54,585 nt of DNA from Acidobacteriota bacterium (GCA_009835985.1 VXWI01000075.1:1-54585); one strand, 5' to 3'; shown: positions 43,997 through 51,780, counted from the first letter of the stretch. A program made the numbers and translations. The notes: generated by a model from the sequence alone, not told the origin.

Positions 43997-45031
43997 TCAG
44001 CGCGCTCGAATCCGGAGATCGTCGAGAAGCAGCGCGAGCCCTTGATTGTGCAACTGACGAACGCGCTCCCGTGAGAGATTGAGCTCTCGGCCGATCGCCG
44101 TGAAGCTCACTGGTTCGCCATCCAAGAGGCCGTAATGGCGCTGAATCACGTGTCGTAGACGATGCGGTAGCTCGGAGAGAGCAGCATGGAGGAGGGATCG
44201 CTGCTCGGCGATCCAAGCGCACTCCAAGGGATTGGGCTGCTCCAAGTCCGCGACGGACGAGCACAGCGGTTCGCCTTCCGGGCCAGCGGATGCATCGAGA
44301 GACTCGACGTCCGGGATGCGCCGTATCGTGGTTCGGAGACGGTCCGTCGAAACGCCAAGTGCACGGGCGCAATCCTCCACCGTCGGTGGCTCATAGTGGC
44401 CGGAGCGGCAGCATTGATTGTGGGCCTCCTGTTCGAGGTCGTCCAGCACGCCCGTCGCCCGTCGCCGCAGCCCCAGCACATCCAGGGGAATCCGAATCGT
44501 CCGGCTCTTGATCGAGATCGCACGGCAGATCGCCTGCCGGATCCAGCCCGTCGCGTAGGCGGGGAACGGAACTCCCCGCTCGGGGTCGAACTGGCGGATT
44601 GCCGCGAGGAGGCCCAGGTTCCCCTCCTGAATGAGGTCTTCAAGCGGCAAGCCGAAGCGCCGATATGGCTTCGCAATCCGTACCACGAGGGCGAGGTTCC
44701 CCTCCACCATCTCGTTGTAGCTCGCCCAGAACGCCTCCTCCGTCCTGTCGGCGCGCTGAGCGCCTGGAGTCTTGGCACTCCTCGCTTCGTGCATCGTCTG
44801 ACAGCAGTGTCTCGCGCCGTCTGCTGAGATCTGCCGGCACCGGCGGACTTGCCGAAGATAGATGGCCAATGCGCCGTAATCTCCATTTGGCGCTTCGGTC
44901 GACGGGTCGGCGCTGGCACCCGCCAACCCGGACGACCGGGCGATGTCGTCCTGGCCCGCTCCGACCTGATGCTCCTCCGGGAAGTCGTCGGGGAGGTCGT
45001 TGGTCTCCGCTTCGTTCAAGTTGGCGTCCAA
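43997..45031 (-). CDS. Cysteine-rich sigma-70 family (group 2-like) sigma factor
   Basis: 344 residues with regions 1.2 (ALAIYLRQVRRCRQIS), 2 (NLALVVRIAKPYRRFG, LEDLIQEGNLGLLAAIRQFD, YATGWIRQAI), 3 and 4.2 helix-turn-helix (FTAIGRELNLSRERVRQL). This is an RpoD/RpoS-type, not ECF, architecture without a long region 1.1. It has nine cysteines, including CC pairs in RHCCQTM and NQCCRSG, which is unusual for sigma factors. TTG start at 45031. It lies between the two cysteine-rich secreted-protein loci and may direct them; that is inference. Confidence 0.88.
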   Translation of the reverse strand: MDANLNEAETNDLPDDFPEEHQVGAGQDDIARSSGLAGASADPSTEAPNGDYGALAIYLRQVRRCRQISADGARHCCQTMHEARSAKTPGAQRADRTEEAFWASYNEMVEGNLALVVRIAKPYRRFGLPLEDLIQEGNLGLLAAIRQFDPERGVPFPAYATGWIRQAICRAISIKSRTIRIPLDVLGLRRRATGVLDDLEQEAHNQCCRSGHYEPPTVEDCARALGVSTDRLRTTIRRIPDVESLDASAGPEGEPLCSSVADLEQPNPLECAWIAEQRSLLHAALSELPHRLRHVIQRHYGLLDGEPVSFTAIGRELNLSRERVRQLHNQGLALLLDDLRIRAR

Positions 45032-45249
45032 TCCCGGTGTTCTCGCGGCCCGGACGAATGGCTCGACGCAACGCGAGAGGGATTACGCCCGAGTCAGCTC
45101 ATCGTGCGACCGCACCACCCATCTTTTAGCCGCGTCCACCGCGCGCCGCAAGTCGGACCGCTCCGGATCGCAGGCGGTCCGTAAGGCGGGCAATGCGGGG
45201 CCATGGCGAAAGGACGAGTCGCGACCAGCGACGGTTGGGATCGGGACCC

Positions 45250-45278
45250 TTGGCAGCTGCCCTTGGCCCGGCTAAACA
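45250..45278 (+). promoter_or_regulatory. Possible promoter of the cysteine-rich lipoprotein gene
   Basis: TTGGCA (45250-45255), 17-bp spacer, TAAACA (45273-45278). The -35 overlaps the 10-bp palindrome GGCAGCTGCC. The leader to the ATG at 45322 would be about 37 nt and contains GGAGG. Lies in the 290-nt divergent region next to the sigma factor gene, which otherwise shows nothing clear. Confidence 0.35.
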
Positions 45279-45321
45279 CATGGGACGCGACCCAAGGCGG
45301 GTCGCAGGAGGTCTCAAGAAC

Positions 45322-45999
45322 ATGCACACAACTCCCACGGGGATCAGGCTGGTCGTAGTAGCCCTTCCGTTCCTGTTTGGCAGTCTGGCTGCCTCGTGCG
45401 GCCTCGAGGACACCGGAGTCTCTCCACCCGCGCCCGGCCCACCCGAAGCCAGGCCGAAGACGCAGCGTTCTACCGCTGTCGTTTCGCCGGCGACTGCACC
45501 GGAATCGCGATCCGTGGCCGCATCCCCGGTAGTTCCGGATGCCGCCCAGAACGCGTCACGGACCGCCAGCATCGCCGTTCAACAGGCCCAGTCGCCCAAC
45601 TTTCAGGCCTTCGATGCAGCCCTGGAGGAGCTGCTGACCGAGCTTCCGGTGGTGATCGAACAAGCAGTGGATGTCGGGCAATCCAAAGCCAGCGTGAATG
45701 CGAGCTTGGTCCCAGGTTTCATGGGAATTGTCGCGCGCTTGGTGACTCTCAGAGACGACACCTACATCCCGGCACGTCCAGAGACCATGAACTCGGCACG
45801 TTCGGTTCCTTGCACGGAATGTTCAGACAACCTCACGAGCTGCCTCGATGATGCCCTGGACAATTTCGTGGATTGCGTCTTCGATTGCGGCTTTATGGAC
45901 GGCGACTGTCGGCGGGATTGCAAGGAGGCCTGGCGCTCGGAAAAGGCCGCCTGCTACGAGGCGCACCGGGACTGCACCCGGAGGTGCACACCAAAATGA
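45322..45999 (+). CDS. Cysteine-rich lipoprotein with mirror-symmetric cysteine array
   Basis: 225 residues. Lipobox LAASC with Cys26, a disordered Pro/Ala/Ser linker (about 30-90), a helical domain (about 95-150) and a C-terminal module with ten cysteines at 164, 167, 174, 185, 189, 196, 200, 211, 218 and 222. Gaps are 2-6-10-3-6-3-10-6-3; the core 6-10-3-6-3-10-6 is a palindrome and extends the 6-10-4-10-6 of the peptide at 42734. I infer a longer disulfide-laddered helical hairpin. ATG 45322 has GGAGG 10 nt upstream. It overlaps the next gene by 4 nt. Unknown family. Confidence 0.78.
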   Translation: MHTTPTGIRLVVVALPFLFGSLAASCGLEDTGVSPPAPGPPEARPKTQRSTAVVSPATAPESRSVAASPVVPDAAQNASRTASIAVQQAQSPNFQAFDAALEELLTELPVVIEQAVDVGQSKASVNASLVPGFMGIVARLVTLRDDTYIPARPETMNSARSVPCTECSDNLTSCLDDALDNFVDCVFDCGFMDGDCRRDCKEAWRSEKAACYEAHRDCTRRCTPK

Positions 46000-46379
46000 G
46001 TGGGAGGATGCTTCCGCTCCGGGTCGGGGGCGGTGTCGCGCTCGGCTTTGCCGTCGGGCTGGCGCTAACGAACAAGGTGATTGAAGGAGGCAAGACAGAT
46101 TGGCAGGCGACGGGCCTGCTGGGGTGGGGAATCATGGTCGGGACCGCCGCTGGATTCCTGGCCGGCTGGGCGGTCCGGCACTGGCTCGGGGACCGGCTGA
46201 AGGCGCAAGCCACGCATTGGATCCTCCTGGGCCTGGCGCTGGGGCCGCTGTGCGCCGTGGTGATCCATGCGGTGTTCTGGGACCTGGGGCCTTCATTCCT
46301 GGGAGTCAGCCGCGGGGTCGCGGCGATCGGCCTGTGGAACGGGATGCTCCTGGGTTTCGTTTTCGGGAATCGGCCGTAG
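45996..46379 (+). CDS. Small polytopic membrane protein, unknown
   Basis: 127 residues with about four membrane helices: VALGFAVGLALTN, LLGWGIMVGTAAGFLAGWA, WILLGLALGPLCAVVIHAVF and AAIGLWNGMLLGFVFG. Charged residues (RHWLGDRLK) lie between helices 2 and 3. ATG 45996 sits in ATGA with the lipoprotein stop, so translation is coupled. No family recognised. It could anchor, export or protect against the cysteine-rich lipoprotein; only the coupling supports this. Confidence 0.75.
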   Translation: MSGRMLPLRVGGGVALGFAVGLALTNKVIEGGKTDWQATGLLGWGIMVGTAAGFLAGWAVRHWLGDRLKAQATHWILLGLALGPLCAVVIHAVFWDLGPSFLGVSRGVAAIGLWNGMLLGFVFGNRP

Positions 46380-46562
46380 TGGTCAATGCGTCGGTGGCGC
46401 AGTGTTCCCGTGCAGGCCCAAAACTCACCAGAGAATCCCGTCCGCGCGGGGGGCCTCGGCGGGGGCCAGTGAACCGGATCGGTGTCCGTAAAGCCAATGG
46501 GGTCATCGGGTTACGGTTGTGACGGTGGCGGACCCCCTTTCACACTTTCCCCCGAAAACGTC

Positions 46563-46587
46563 GGCAGCGAACCTCAGGTTCGCTGCC
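46563..46587. terminator. Strong hairpin without T run (possible terminator)
   Basis: GGCAGCGAACC (46563-46573), loop TCA, GGTTCGCTGCC (46577-46587): an 11-bp perfect stem between two converging transcription units. The flanks lack a real T run on either strand, so factor-independent termination is uncertain. Confidence 0.35.
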
Positions 46588-46634
46588 ATGTTGTTCTTCG
46601 CTCGTTCAGACAGAACAGCGGCTGGCGCCGCCGG

Positions 46635-46684
46635 CTCGGAGCGCCGGCCTCTGGCCGGCATCGCCGACCAAAGGGAGGCGAAAC
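46635..46684 (+). repeat. Dispersed double-hairpin repeat, copy 7
   Basis: CTCGGAGC, hairpin GCCGGCCTCTGGCCGGC, ATC, weak second arm pair (GCC to GGC around GACCAAAGGGA), then GAAAC. Lies just past the end of the SDR gene. Confidence 0.72.
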
Positions 46685-46701
46685 CTGCCCAGTGGCTCGG
46701 G

Positions 46702-47709
46702 CTACCCGTGCCGCTCCAGCCACGCCTTGAGCCTTCGCGCCTCTTCGCCGGCCGCCGGATCGCGTTCCGTCTGCCAGAGCCGGGTCTGCACCACGAAGCG
46801 GTCCATGTCGTCTGGCGGCGTTTCCTGTTCGAGGATGCGGCGTACCTGACTCCTGAAGAAGCTGCCCCAATGCGGCTGCCGGCCGTCGACATCCGTGAAG
46901 CCGTACTCCCTGGCCAGGCCCCAGCTCGAGAAGAGCCCGCCGCTCTTCTCGCCGACGTTCGGATCGGCGGCAAGGGCTGCCACCGCGCGCCCGACGAAAC
47001 ACGGCGTTTCGGATTCGGCGAAATAGGGATCCTTCCCGATGGCGTTCCGCCAGTTCTCTTCGGTCACCCCGAAGTGGTCGAGCACAGCTTCCGAACGAAG
47101 AAACCCGGGAGTGAGCGCGAGCGCGGTCACTGGATGTGCGTGCAGGTCGGCCGCCATCGCGGTTGCGAGCCGGATCACCGCGTTCTTGGCGAGGTCGTAG
47201 AAGAGATTGCCGCGATATCCGGCCGTGTCGCCGTCGGTCACCTCGACGATCAGCCCGGAGCCCTGTTCCACCATGAGCGGCGCCCCGTGGCGGCTCGTGA
47301 TGATGTGGGTGTGGACGGCGCGTTCGAGCAGGGTCTGCCCCTGGGACACGGAGAGCTCCCAGAAGGGCGATCCCCATTCGGTGAGCGCATCGCCGCCCCA
47401 GATGTCGTTGACCAGGACGTCGAGGCGGCCGGAATCGGACCGGACGCGGGCGAAGAGTCGTTCGACCTCGGCCTCGATGGTGTGGTCCGTCCGCACCGCG
47501 ATCCCCCGGCCGCCCTCGGCCGTGACCCGTTCCGCGGTCTCCTCGAGCGTCTCCGTTCGTCCGGGGGTCGCGGGCCGTCCCCGGACGCTGCGGCCGGTGC
47601 AGTACACGGTGGCCCCCGCGGCGCCCAGCATGCGCGCGATCCCGCGTCCGGCGCCGCGGGTCGCGCCGGCCACGACGGCTACCTGATCGCGGAGCGGTTT
47701 GTCGGGCAT
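46702..47709 (-). CDS. Short-chain dehydrogenase/reductase (SDR)
   Basis: 335 residues. NAD(P)-binding GATRGAGRGIA near the N-terminus and the active-site YDLAKNAV (Y-x3-K). The usual catalytic Ser position upstream of Tyr is in VTDGDTAGY and not clearly Ser, so chemistry may differ. A C-terminal extension of about 80 residues (from GLAREYGFTDVDG) goes beyond the classical SDR. ATG 47709 lies 12 nt after the aminotransferase stop. Third gene of the HAD-aminotransferase-SDR unit; the substrate is unknown. Confidence 0.85.
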   Translation of the reverse strand: MPDKPLRDQVAVVAGATRGAGRGIARMLGAAGATVYCTGRSVRGRPATPGRTETLEETAERVTAEGGRGIAVRTDHTIEAEVERLFARVRSDSGRLDVLVNDIWGGDALTEWGSPFWELSVSQGQTLLERAVHTHIITSRHGAPLMVEQGSGLIVEVTDGDTAGYRGNLFYDLAKNAVIRLATAMAADLHAHPVTALALTPGFLRSEAVLDHFGVTEENWRNAIGKDPYFAESETPCFVGRAVAALAADPNVGEKSGGLFSSWGLAREYGFTDVDGRQPHWGSFFRSQVRRILEQETPPDDMDRFVVQTRLWQTERDPAAGEEARRLKAWLERHG

Positions 47710-47721
47710 GCGGAGAGCGAT

Positions 47722-49035
47722 TCAGGCGAAGGCGGAGAGCAGGCGGTGGCCGATCTCGGCGAGGTCGTCACGGCGGATTGTGAGCGGGGGCGCGAGCACC
47801 ACCAGGTCCCCCTGTCCCTCCGGTCCGCCGACGGGGTACACCAGCAAGCCACGCTCCCAGGCGGAGGCGGCGACCTGCCGGGCCGAGCGCCCTCCGGCGC
47901 TTTCCGGATGGAGCGCGATCCCCGCGAGCAGCCCGCGGACCCACCATCCCTCGACCGCCGGTCTGTCTCCGAGGGGTTTCAGAGCAGTGCGGAACTCGTT
48001 CTCCAGGGACGCCGCGCGCTCGACCAGACCCTCGTCGCGGATCACCTGCAGCACCTCCCGGACGACCGCGGCGACCACCGGATGGTGCGAGAACGTGAAC
48101 CCGTGACGGAAGTCGGGGGCGACCGTCTCGACCACCTCGGGTTTCGCGACGACCGCCCCTCCGGGGAGGAAGCCGGACGTCAGGCCCTTGCCGAGGACGA
48201 GGATGTCCGCGTCCACGCCGGCGTGCTCGGAAGCCAGGAAACGCCCGGTCCTGCCGCACCCGCTGAGCACCTCGTCCGCGATGAGGAGGACGCCCGTTTC
48301 GGCGGTCGTGCGCCGGACCGATCGCAGGTAGTCCTCCGGCGGTGCGAATCCTCCGCCCGAGGCGCCGAGCACCGGCTCCACCAGCACCGCCGCGACACTT
48401 TCCTCCGCACTCTCGACCGCTCGCCCCACCTCGGATGCGCAGGCGACCTCGCACTCCGGATAGCGGAGACCGAGCGGGCAGCGCGGACACCAGGGCGCCG
48501 CGACGAGCGGCATGTCCGCGAGCAACGGGAGGTAGGGGGCCCGGAGCGAATCCCGTCCGGAAACCGCGAGCGCCCCCAGGGTATTGCCGTGGTAGCCGGG
48601 CCGTTGCGCGACGATCCGATGGCGCTCGGGACGGCCGCCGGCCAGCGCGTGGGCGCGCGCCAGCTTGATCGCGGTCTCTACCGCCTCCGCGCCGCCCGGA
48701 GTCAGGTAGACCTTGGCGTTTTGGTAGGCCGGGGGCAGCGCATCGACCAGCAGGGCGGCCATTTCCTCCATGGCCGCGGTGGTGAACTGGGCGCCGTGGA
48801 CGTAATCCACCTCCGCGAGCTGTCGGGTGGCGGCCTCGACGACCTCGCGGCGCCCGTGTCCCACACTGATCGCGAGTGCACCGCCGCAGGCGTCCAGCCA
48901 GCGGCTGCCGTCGTCCGCCTCGATCCACGCGCCGGCCGCCCGTTTCGCGATCCGGTAGGTGCGCTCGAGGTCCCGGTAGAAGACCGCACTGTCCGGGTAG
49001 CGGAGGGTGGCGGCTCCTTCCGGGAACGCGTTCAC
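47722..49035 (-). CDS. Class III PLP-dependent aminotransferase
   Basis: 437 residues. LLIADEVLSGCGRTG binds the PLP ring, and the Schiff-base lysine is in LVLGKGLTSGFLPGGAV. GGAEAVETAIKLAR is the phosphate-binding helix region. Members act on omega-amino acids, diamines, beta-alanine, taurine or pyruvate-type acceptors; nothing here narrows it. A CPRCPLGLRYPEC segment has clustered cysteines, common in some members of this family. GTG start overlaps the HAD gene stop by 4 nt. Confidence 0.9.
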   Translation of the reverse strand: MNAFPEGAATLRYPDSAVFYRDLERTYRIAKRAAGAWIEADDGSRWLDACGGALAISVGHGRREVVEAATRQLAEVDYVHGAQFTTAAMEEMAALLVDALPPAYQNAKVYLTPGGAEAVETAIKLARAHALAGGRPERHRIVAQRPGYHGNTLGALAVSGRDSLRAPYLPLLADMPLVAAPWCPRCPLGLRYPECEVACASEVGRAVESAEESVAAVLVEPVLGASGGGFAPPEDYLRSVRRTTAETGVLLIADEVLSGCGRTGRFLASEHAGVDADILVLGKGLTSGFLPGGAVVAKPEVVETVAPDFRHGFTFSHHPVVAAVVREVLQVIRDEGLVERAASLENEFRTALKPLGDRPAVEGWWVRGLLAGIALHPESAGGRSARQVAASAWERGLLVYPVGGPEGQGDLVVLAPPLTIRRDDLAEIGHRLLSAFA

Positions 49036-49688
49036 GGGGCGGCGCCGGCTGCCGGCAGGAAACCGGGGAGATCCGCGATGGTCGGCAGCAAAACGTCAGG
49101 CCTCGCCGACCGGAGCATCGCCTCGTTGCTGAAGTTGCTCACGATGGCGGCGGTCAGCGTGCCGGCGCTCTTTCCCATGGCGACGTCTTCCGGCCGGTCC
49201 CCCACATAGAGCGCGTTCCGCGGCTCCACGCCGAGACGGGAAAGGGCGAGGAGCAGTCCCTCGGGGTGGGGCTTCTTGTTCTGCGTGTCCTCGAACGCCA
49301 CGAGCGCGTCGAAGCGATCCGCAAGACCCAAACGGTGGAGGTCCTCGTGAAAGCGCTGCCGATCGGCGCTCGTGACCACCCCGAGCCGGAGTTTCCGGTC
49401 CGACAGGCTTCGAAGCGCACGAAGCGCATCCGGGAACAGTTTCACGGCGCGACGGCGCTCGAGGTACTTCGCGCTCCAGATGGCGCCTGCCTCGTCCCAG
49501 CGGCTCTCGGGAATCCCGAGTTGCCGGTAGGTCTCGTGCCAGTCGGGCCGGTAGGTGGCCTGGTAGCGGGCTTCGTCCATCCGAATCCCGAAGTGCTCGA
49601 ACACCGAGAGCGAGGCGTAGCGGGTGGTCGCGAAGCTGTCCGCCAGGGTGCCGTCCCAGTCGAAGAGAACGGCGGAGACGGTGGGCAT
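49032..49688 (-). CDS. HAD-superfamily phosphatase (phosphoglycolate-phosphatase-like)
   Basis: 218 residues. Motif I DWDGT with nucleophile Asp10 and Asp12, a helical cap (about 20-90), motif II VVTSADR, motif III lysine in KKPHPEG and motif IV GDRPEDV. Resembles Gph/PpaX-type phosphatases; substrate unknown. ATG 49688 is the first Met before the fold. First gene of the unit with the aminotransferase and SDR; divergent from ogt. Confidence 0.88.
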   Translation of the reverse strand: MPTVSAVLFDWDGTLADSFATTRYASLSVFEHFGIRMDEARYQATYRPDWHETYRQLGIPESRWDEAGAIWSAKYLERRRAVKLFPDALRALRSLSDRKLRLGVVTSADRQRFHEDLHRLGLADRFDALVAFEDTQNKKPHPEGLLLALSRLGVEPRNALYVGDRPEDVAMGKSAGTLTAAIVSNFSNEAMLRSARPDVLLPTIADLPGFLPAAGAAP

Positions 49689-49751
49689 GCGACGCGGGAG
49701 CGGAGCGAGCCTACCCCAGGAACGAACGGCTCCGCGTCCCTTCCCGACGGG

Positions 49752-49757
49752 TAGAAT
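49752..49757 (+). promoter_or_regulatory. -10 element placed for a leaderless ogt mRNA
   Basis: TAGAAT in GTAGAATCCG ends 8 nt before the ogt ATG. The same ten bases precede polA. No ribosome binding site lies between element and ATG. Confidence 0.5.
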
Positions 49758-49765
49758 CCGCGCCG

Positions 49766-50296
49766 ATGCTGACGTGCCGCGCCTCTTTCGTGGAGACCGG
49801 AATTCCGGAAATCGGCCGCCTGGAACTGCTGAGTACCGATCAGGGCCTCGCGGCCATCCTGTTCTGTGACGCACGCCGTTCCCGGGCCTCCGCCGCCTGG
49901 CGCCGGCGGAACGTCGGGTCCGCGGTTCCGGCCTCGCCCGGAGAGCACGACGGCTACGCGCGCCAGATTCGGGAATACCTGGCCGGGGATCGCGAACGGT
50001 TCACCTTCCCGCTGCACCGGACCGGCACTCCCTTCCAGCGCGCCGTCCTGGATGCGGTGGCGAGCGTGCCGTTCGGCGCCCGCGCCAGCTATCAGGACGT
50101 TGCCCGCGCGGTCGGGAACCCCGCGGCCTGCCGGGCGGTTGGCGCGGCGAACGGCGCGAATCCCCTGCCGCTCGTCATTCCGTGCCACCGGATCGTCGGC
50201 GCGTCGCAGAAGTTGACCGGATACGGCGGCGGCCTCGACGCCAAGCGCTGGCTGCTCTCGCTGGAATCTCCGGCCAGGCTCGCCCTGGCATCCTGA
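49766..50296 (+). CDS. ogt: Methylated-DNA-protein-cysteine methyltransferase
   Basis: Suicide repair protein that takes methyl groups from O6-methylguanine. 176 residues. The acceptor is Cys140 in LVIPCHRIVG, preceded by the Asn hinge (AANGANPLP) and the winged-helix recognition region ARASYQDVARAVGNPAACRAV. The C-terminal YGGGLDAKRWLLSLE is typical. ATG 49766. Followed 33 nt later by the cyclophilin lipoprotein gene and possibly cotranscribed. Confidence 0.94.
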   Translation: MLTCRASFVETGIPEIGRLELLSTDQGLAAILFCDARRSRASAAWRRRNVGSAVPASPGEHDGYARQIREYLAGDRERFTFPLHRTGTPFQRAVLDAVASVPFGARASYQDVARAVGNPAACRAVGAANGANPLPLVIPCHRIVGASQKLTGYGGGLDAKRWLLSLESPARLALAS

Positions 50297-50329
50297 ATAC
50301 CTGCGTCCGCCAAGTTCTTCCAGACCACC

Positions 50330-51010
50330 ATGACATCACTTCCAATCCCCCGTGCTCCGGCGGCCCTGCTGCTCGCTTTCCTCCTCCCCGCCTGCGGCGG
50401 TGGCGGCGATGCGGTTTCGCCCGAGTCCGAACCCGCCGTCGAAACGACCCCGATGGAAACCACCATGCCTCCAACCGATCCCGAGTCCGATTTGCCCACG
50501 CCCGGTCCGTCCGCGGTGTTGATGCGCACGAGCGCCGGCGACCTGACCATCGAGCTGTACCCGAACGAAGCGCCGGAGACCGTCCGGAACTTCCTCCAGT
50601 ATGTGGAAGACGGCTTCTACGACGGAACCATTTTCCATCGGGTGGTTCGCGGGTTCGTGATCCAGGGCGGCGGCTTCACCGCCGACATGATGGAAAAAGA
50701 GACGCGCGCCCCCATCGAGAACGAGGCCACGAACGGTCTCATGAACCTGAGGGGCACGCTCTCGATGGCGCGGACCATGGACCCGCACAGCGCGACCTCG
50801 CAGTTCTTCATCAACACCAAGGACAACGCGATGCTCGATCACACGGCAACCACTACCAGGGGATGGGGGTATGCCGTCTACGGCATGGTGATCTCGGGCA
50901 TGGAATCCGTGGACCAGATCGAGGCTTCCCGGGTGGTGAGCCGCGCCGGGCACAACGACGTGCCGGAGACGCCGATCGTCATCGAGTCGGCGACCGTCGT
51001 GGCCCGTTAG
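50330..51010 (+). CDS. Cyclophilin-type peptidyl-prolyl isomerase lipoprotein
   Basis: 226 residues. Lipobox LLPAC with Cys22, a flexible acidic/Pro/Thr linker (about 27-62), then one cyclophilin domain with FHRVVRGFVIQGGGF and ATSQFFINTKDN. The loop after SQFFIN is longer (NAMLDHTATTTRGWGYAVYGMV), as in bacterial PpiB/PpiA forms. It probably acts on periplasmic or surface proteins. It is the second envelope cyclophilin in the window. It ends tail-to-tail with the methyltransferase gene, sharing TTAG. Confidence 0.92.
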   Translation: MTSLPIPRAPAALLLAFLLPACGGGGDAVSPESEPAVETTPMETTMPPTDPESDLPTPGPSAVLMRTSAGDLTIELYPNEAPETVRNFLQYVEDGFYDGTIFHRVVRGFVIQGGGFTADMMEKETRAPIENEATNGLMNLRGTLSMARTMDPHSATSQFFINTKDNAMLDHTATTTRGWGYAVYGMVISGMESVDQIEASRVVSRAGHNDVPETPIVIESATVVAR

Positions 51011-51735
51011 ACAGGCCCGCAGACAGCGATCAGGACTTCCGGCCAGCCGCTGGCGTCCGCAAGCGGGTAGGGGGCATGCCGCGTCTCGCCCTCGCCGGGA
51101 AGGCGGAGGATGTTGCGCGCCTGGTGCAGCTTGCGCGCCAGGACCGGGGAGAGCGCCGCGAGCGTCGAAAGCCGCCGCTTGTGCCCCTCGGAAGCCGTCG
51201 TCTGGCCATACCACGCGAAGCGGTCGAACCCGGCTCGCAGCAGGCTCTCGAACTCGGAGCGGGCGTACTCGCGGACATGGAACGGATTGTCGGGACGGTC
51301 CCTGAGCGTCCGGCCCGGACTGATCACCTCCCGTTCCGGCGTCGAGCAGAGGAAGATCCCTCCCGGAGCCAGAACGCGCCGCGCCTCCCGAACCACGGCG
51401 CGGTCGTCCTCCACGTGTTCGATCGTCTCGAAGGACGCGTAGAGATCGAAGCTCCCGTCCCGGAAGGGCAGGCGCGAAGCGTCCGCGAGGACCCCGCGGA
51501 GGGCGCCGGCGCCGGAAGCCGGCAACTCCGCCTCCCGGAACGCCTCCGGGGAGCGATCGGCGGAAACAACGGAGCGGGCGTCCCCGGCCTTGAGGATTCC
51601 CGATCCGTATCCGGCGCCGGACGCCAGATCGAGCACCCGCTTCCCCGCAGCGTAACCGGCCGCCCATCGATAGCGCGCCACGTGCTGGTTCCGGAGCCAG
51701 GGGGAGGCGAAACGGTGCAGCGCGAGTCTTTCCAC
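51007..51735 (-). CDS. Class I SAM-dependent methyltransferase
   Basis: 242 residues. Motif I VLDLASGAGYGSGIL binds SAM. SADRSPEAF is motif II, LPFRDGSFDLYASFETIEHV is the Methyltransf_11 core, and LAPGGIFLCSTP is motif post-III. GTG 51735 was chosen; TAGAAC lies 10 nt upstream and there is little of a ribosome binding site. It is divergent from a GT2 glycosyltransferase only 45 nt away, a pairing seen in polysaccharide or lipid-glycan pathways, so a sugar or lipid methylation role is possible. Confidence 0.87.
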   Translation of the reverse strand: MERLALHRFASPWLRNQHVARYRWAAGYAAGKRVLDLASGAGYGSGILKAGDARSVVSADRSPEAFREAELPASGAGALRGVLADASRLPFRDGSFDLYASFETIEHVEDDRAVVREARRVLAPGGIFLCSTPEREVISPGRTLRDRPDNPFHVREYARSEFESLLRAGFDRFAWYGQTTASEGHKRRLSTLAALSPVLARKLHQARNILRLPGEGETRHAPYPLADASGWPEVLIAVCGPV

Positions 51736-51780
51736 GGGACCTGGTGTTCTATCTTCCCTGAGCGAGCGACGTAAGCTGAA

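Larger units (their letters stand above)
46380..46701. other. Intergenic region at the right edge of the island
   Basis: No gene. Contains the hairpin at 46563-46587 and one dispersed repeat (46635-46684). No tRNA or direct repeat matching the left edge was recognised, so the island boundary is only approximate. Confidence 0.45.

Noticed and set aside
46702-49688. Extension of the island to include the HAD, aminotransferase and SDR genes
   Set aside because: These have ordinary metabolic functions, tight overlaps and composition like the rest of the chromosome.
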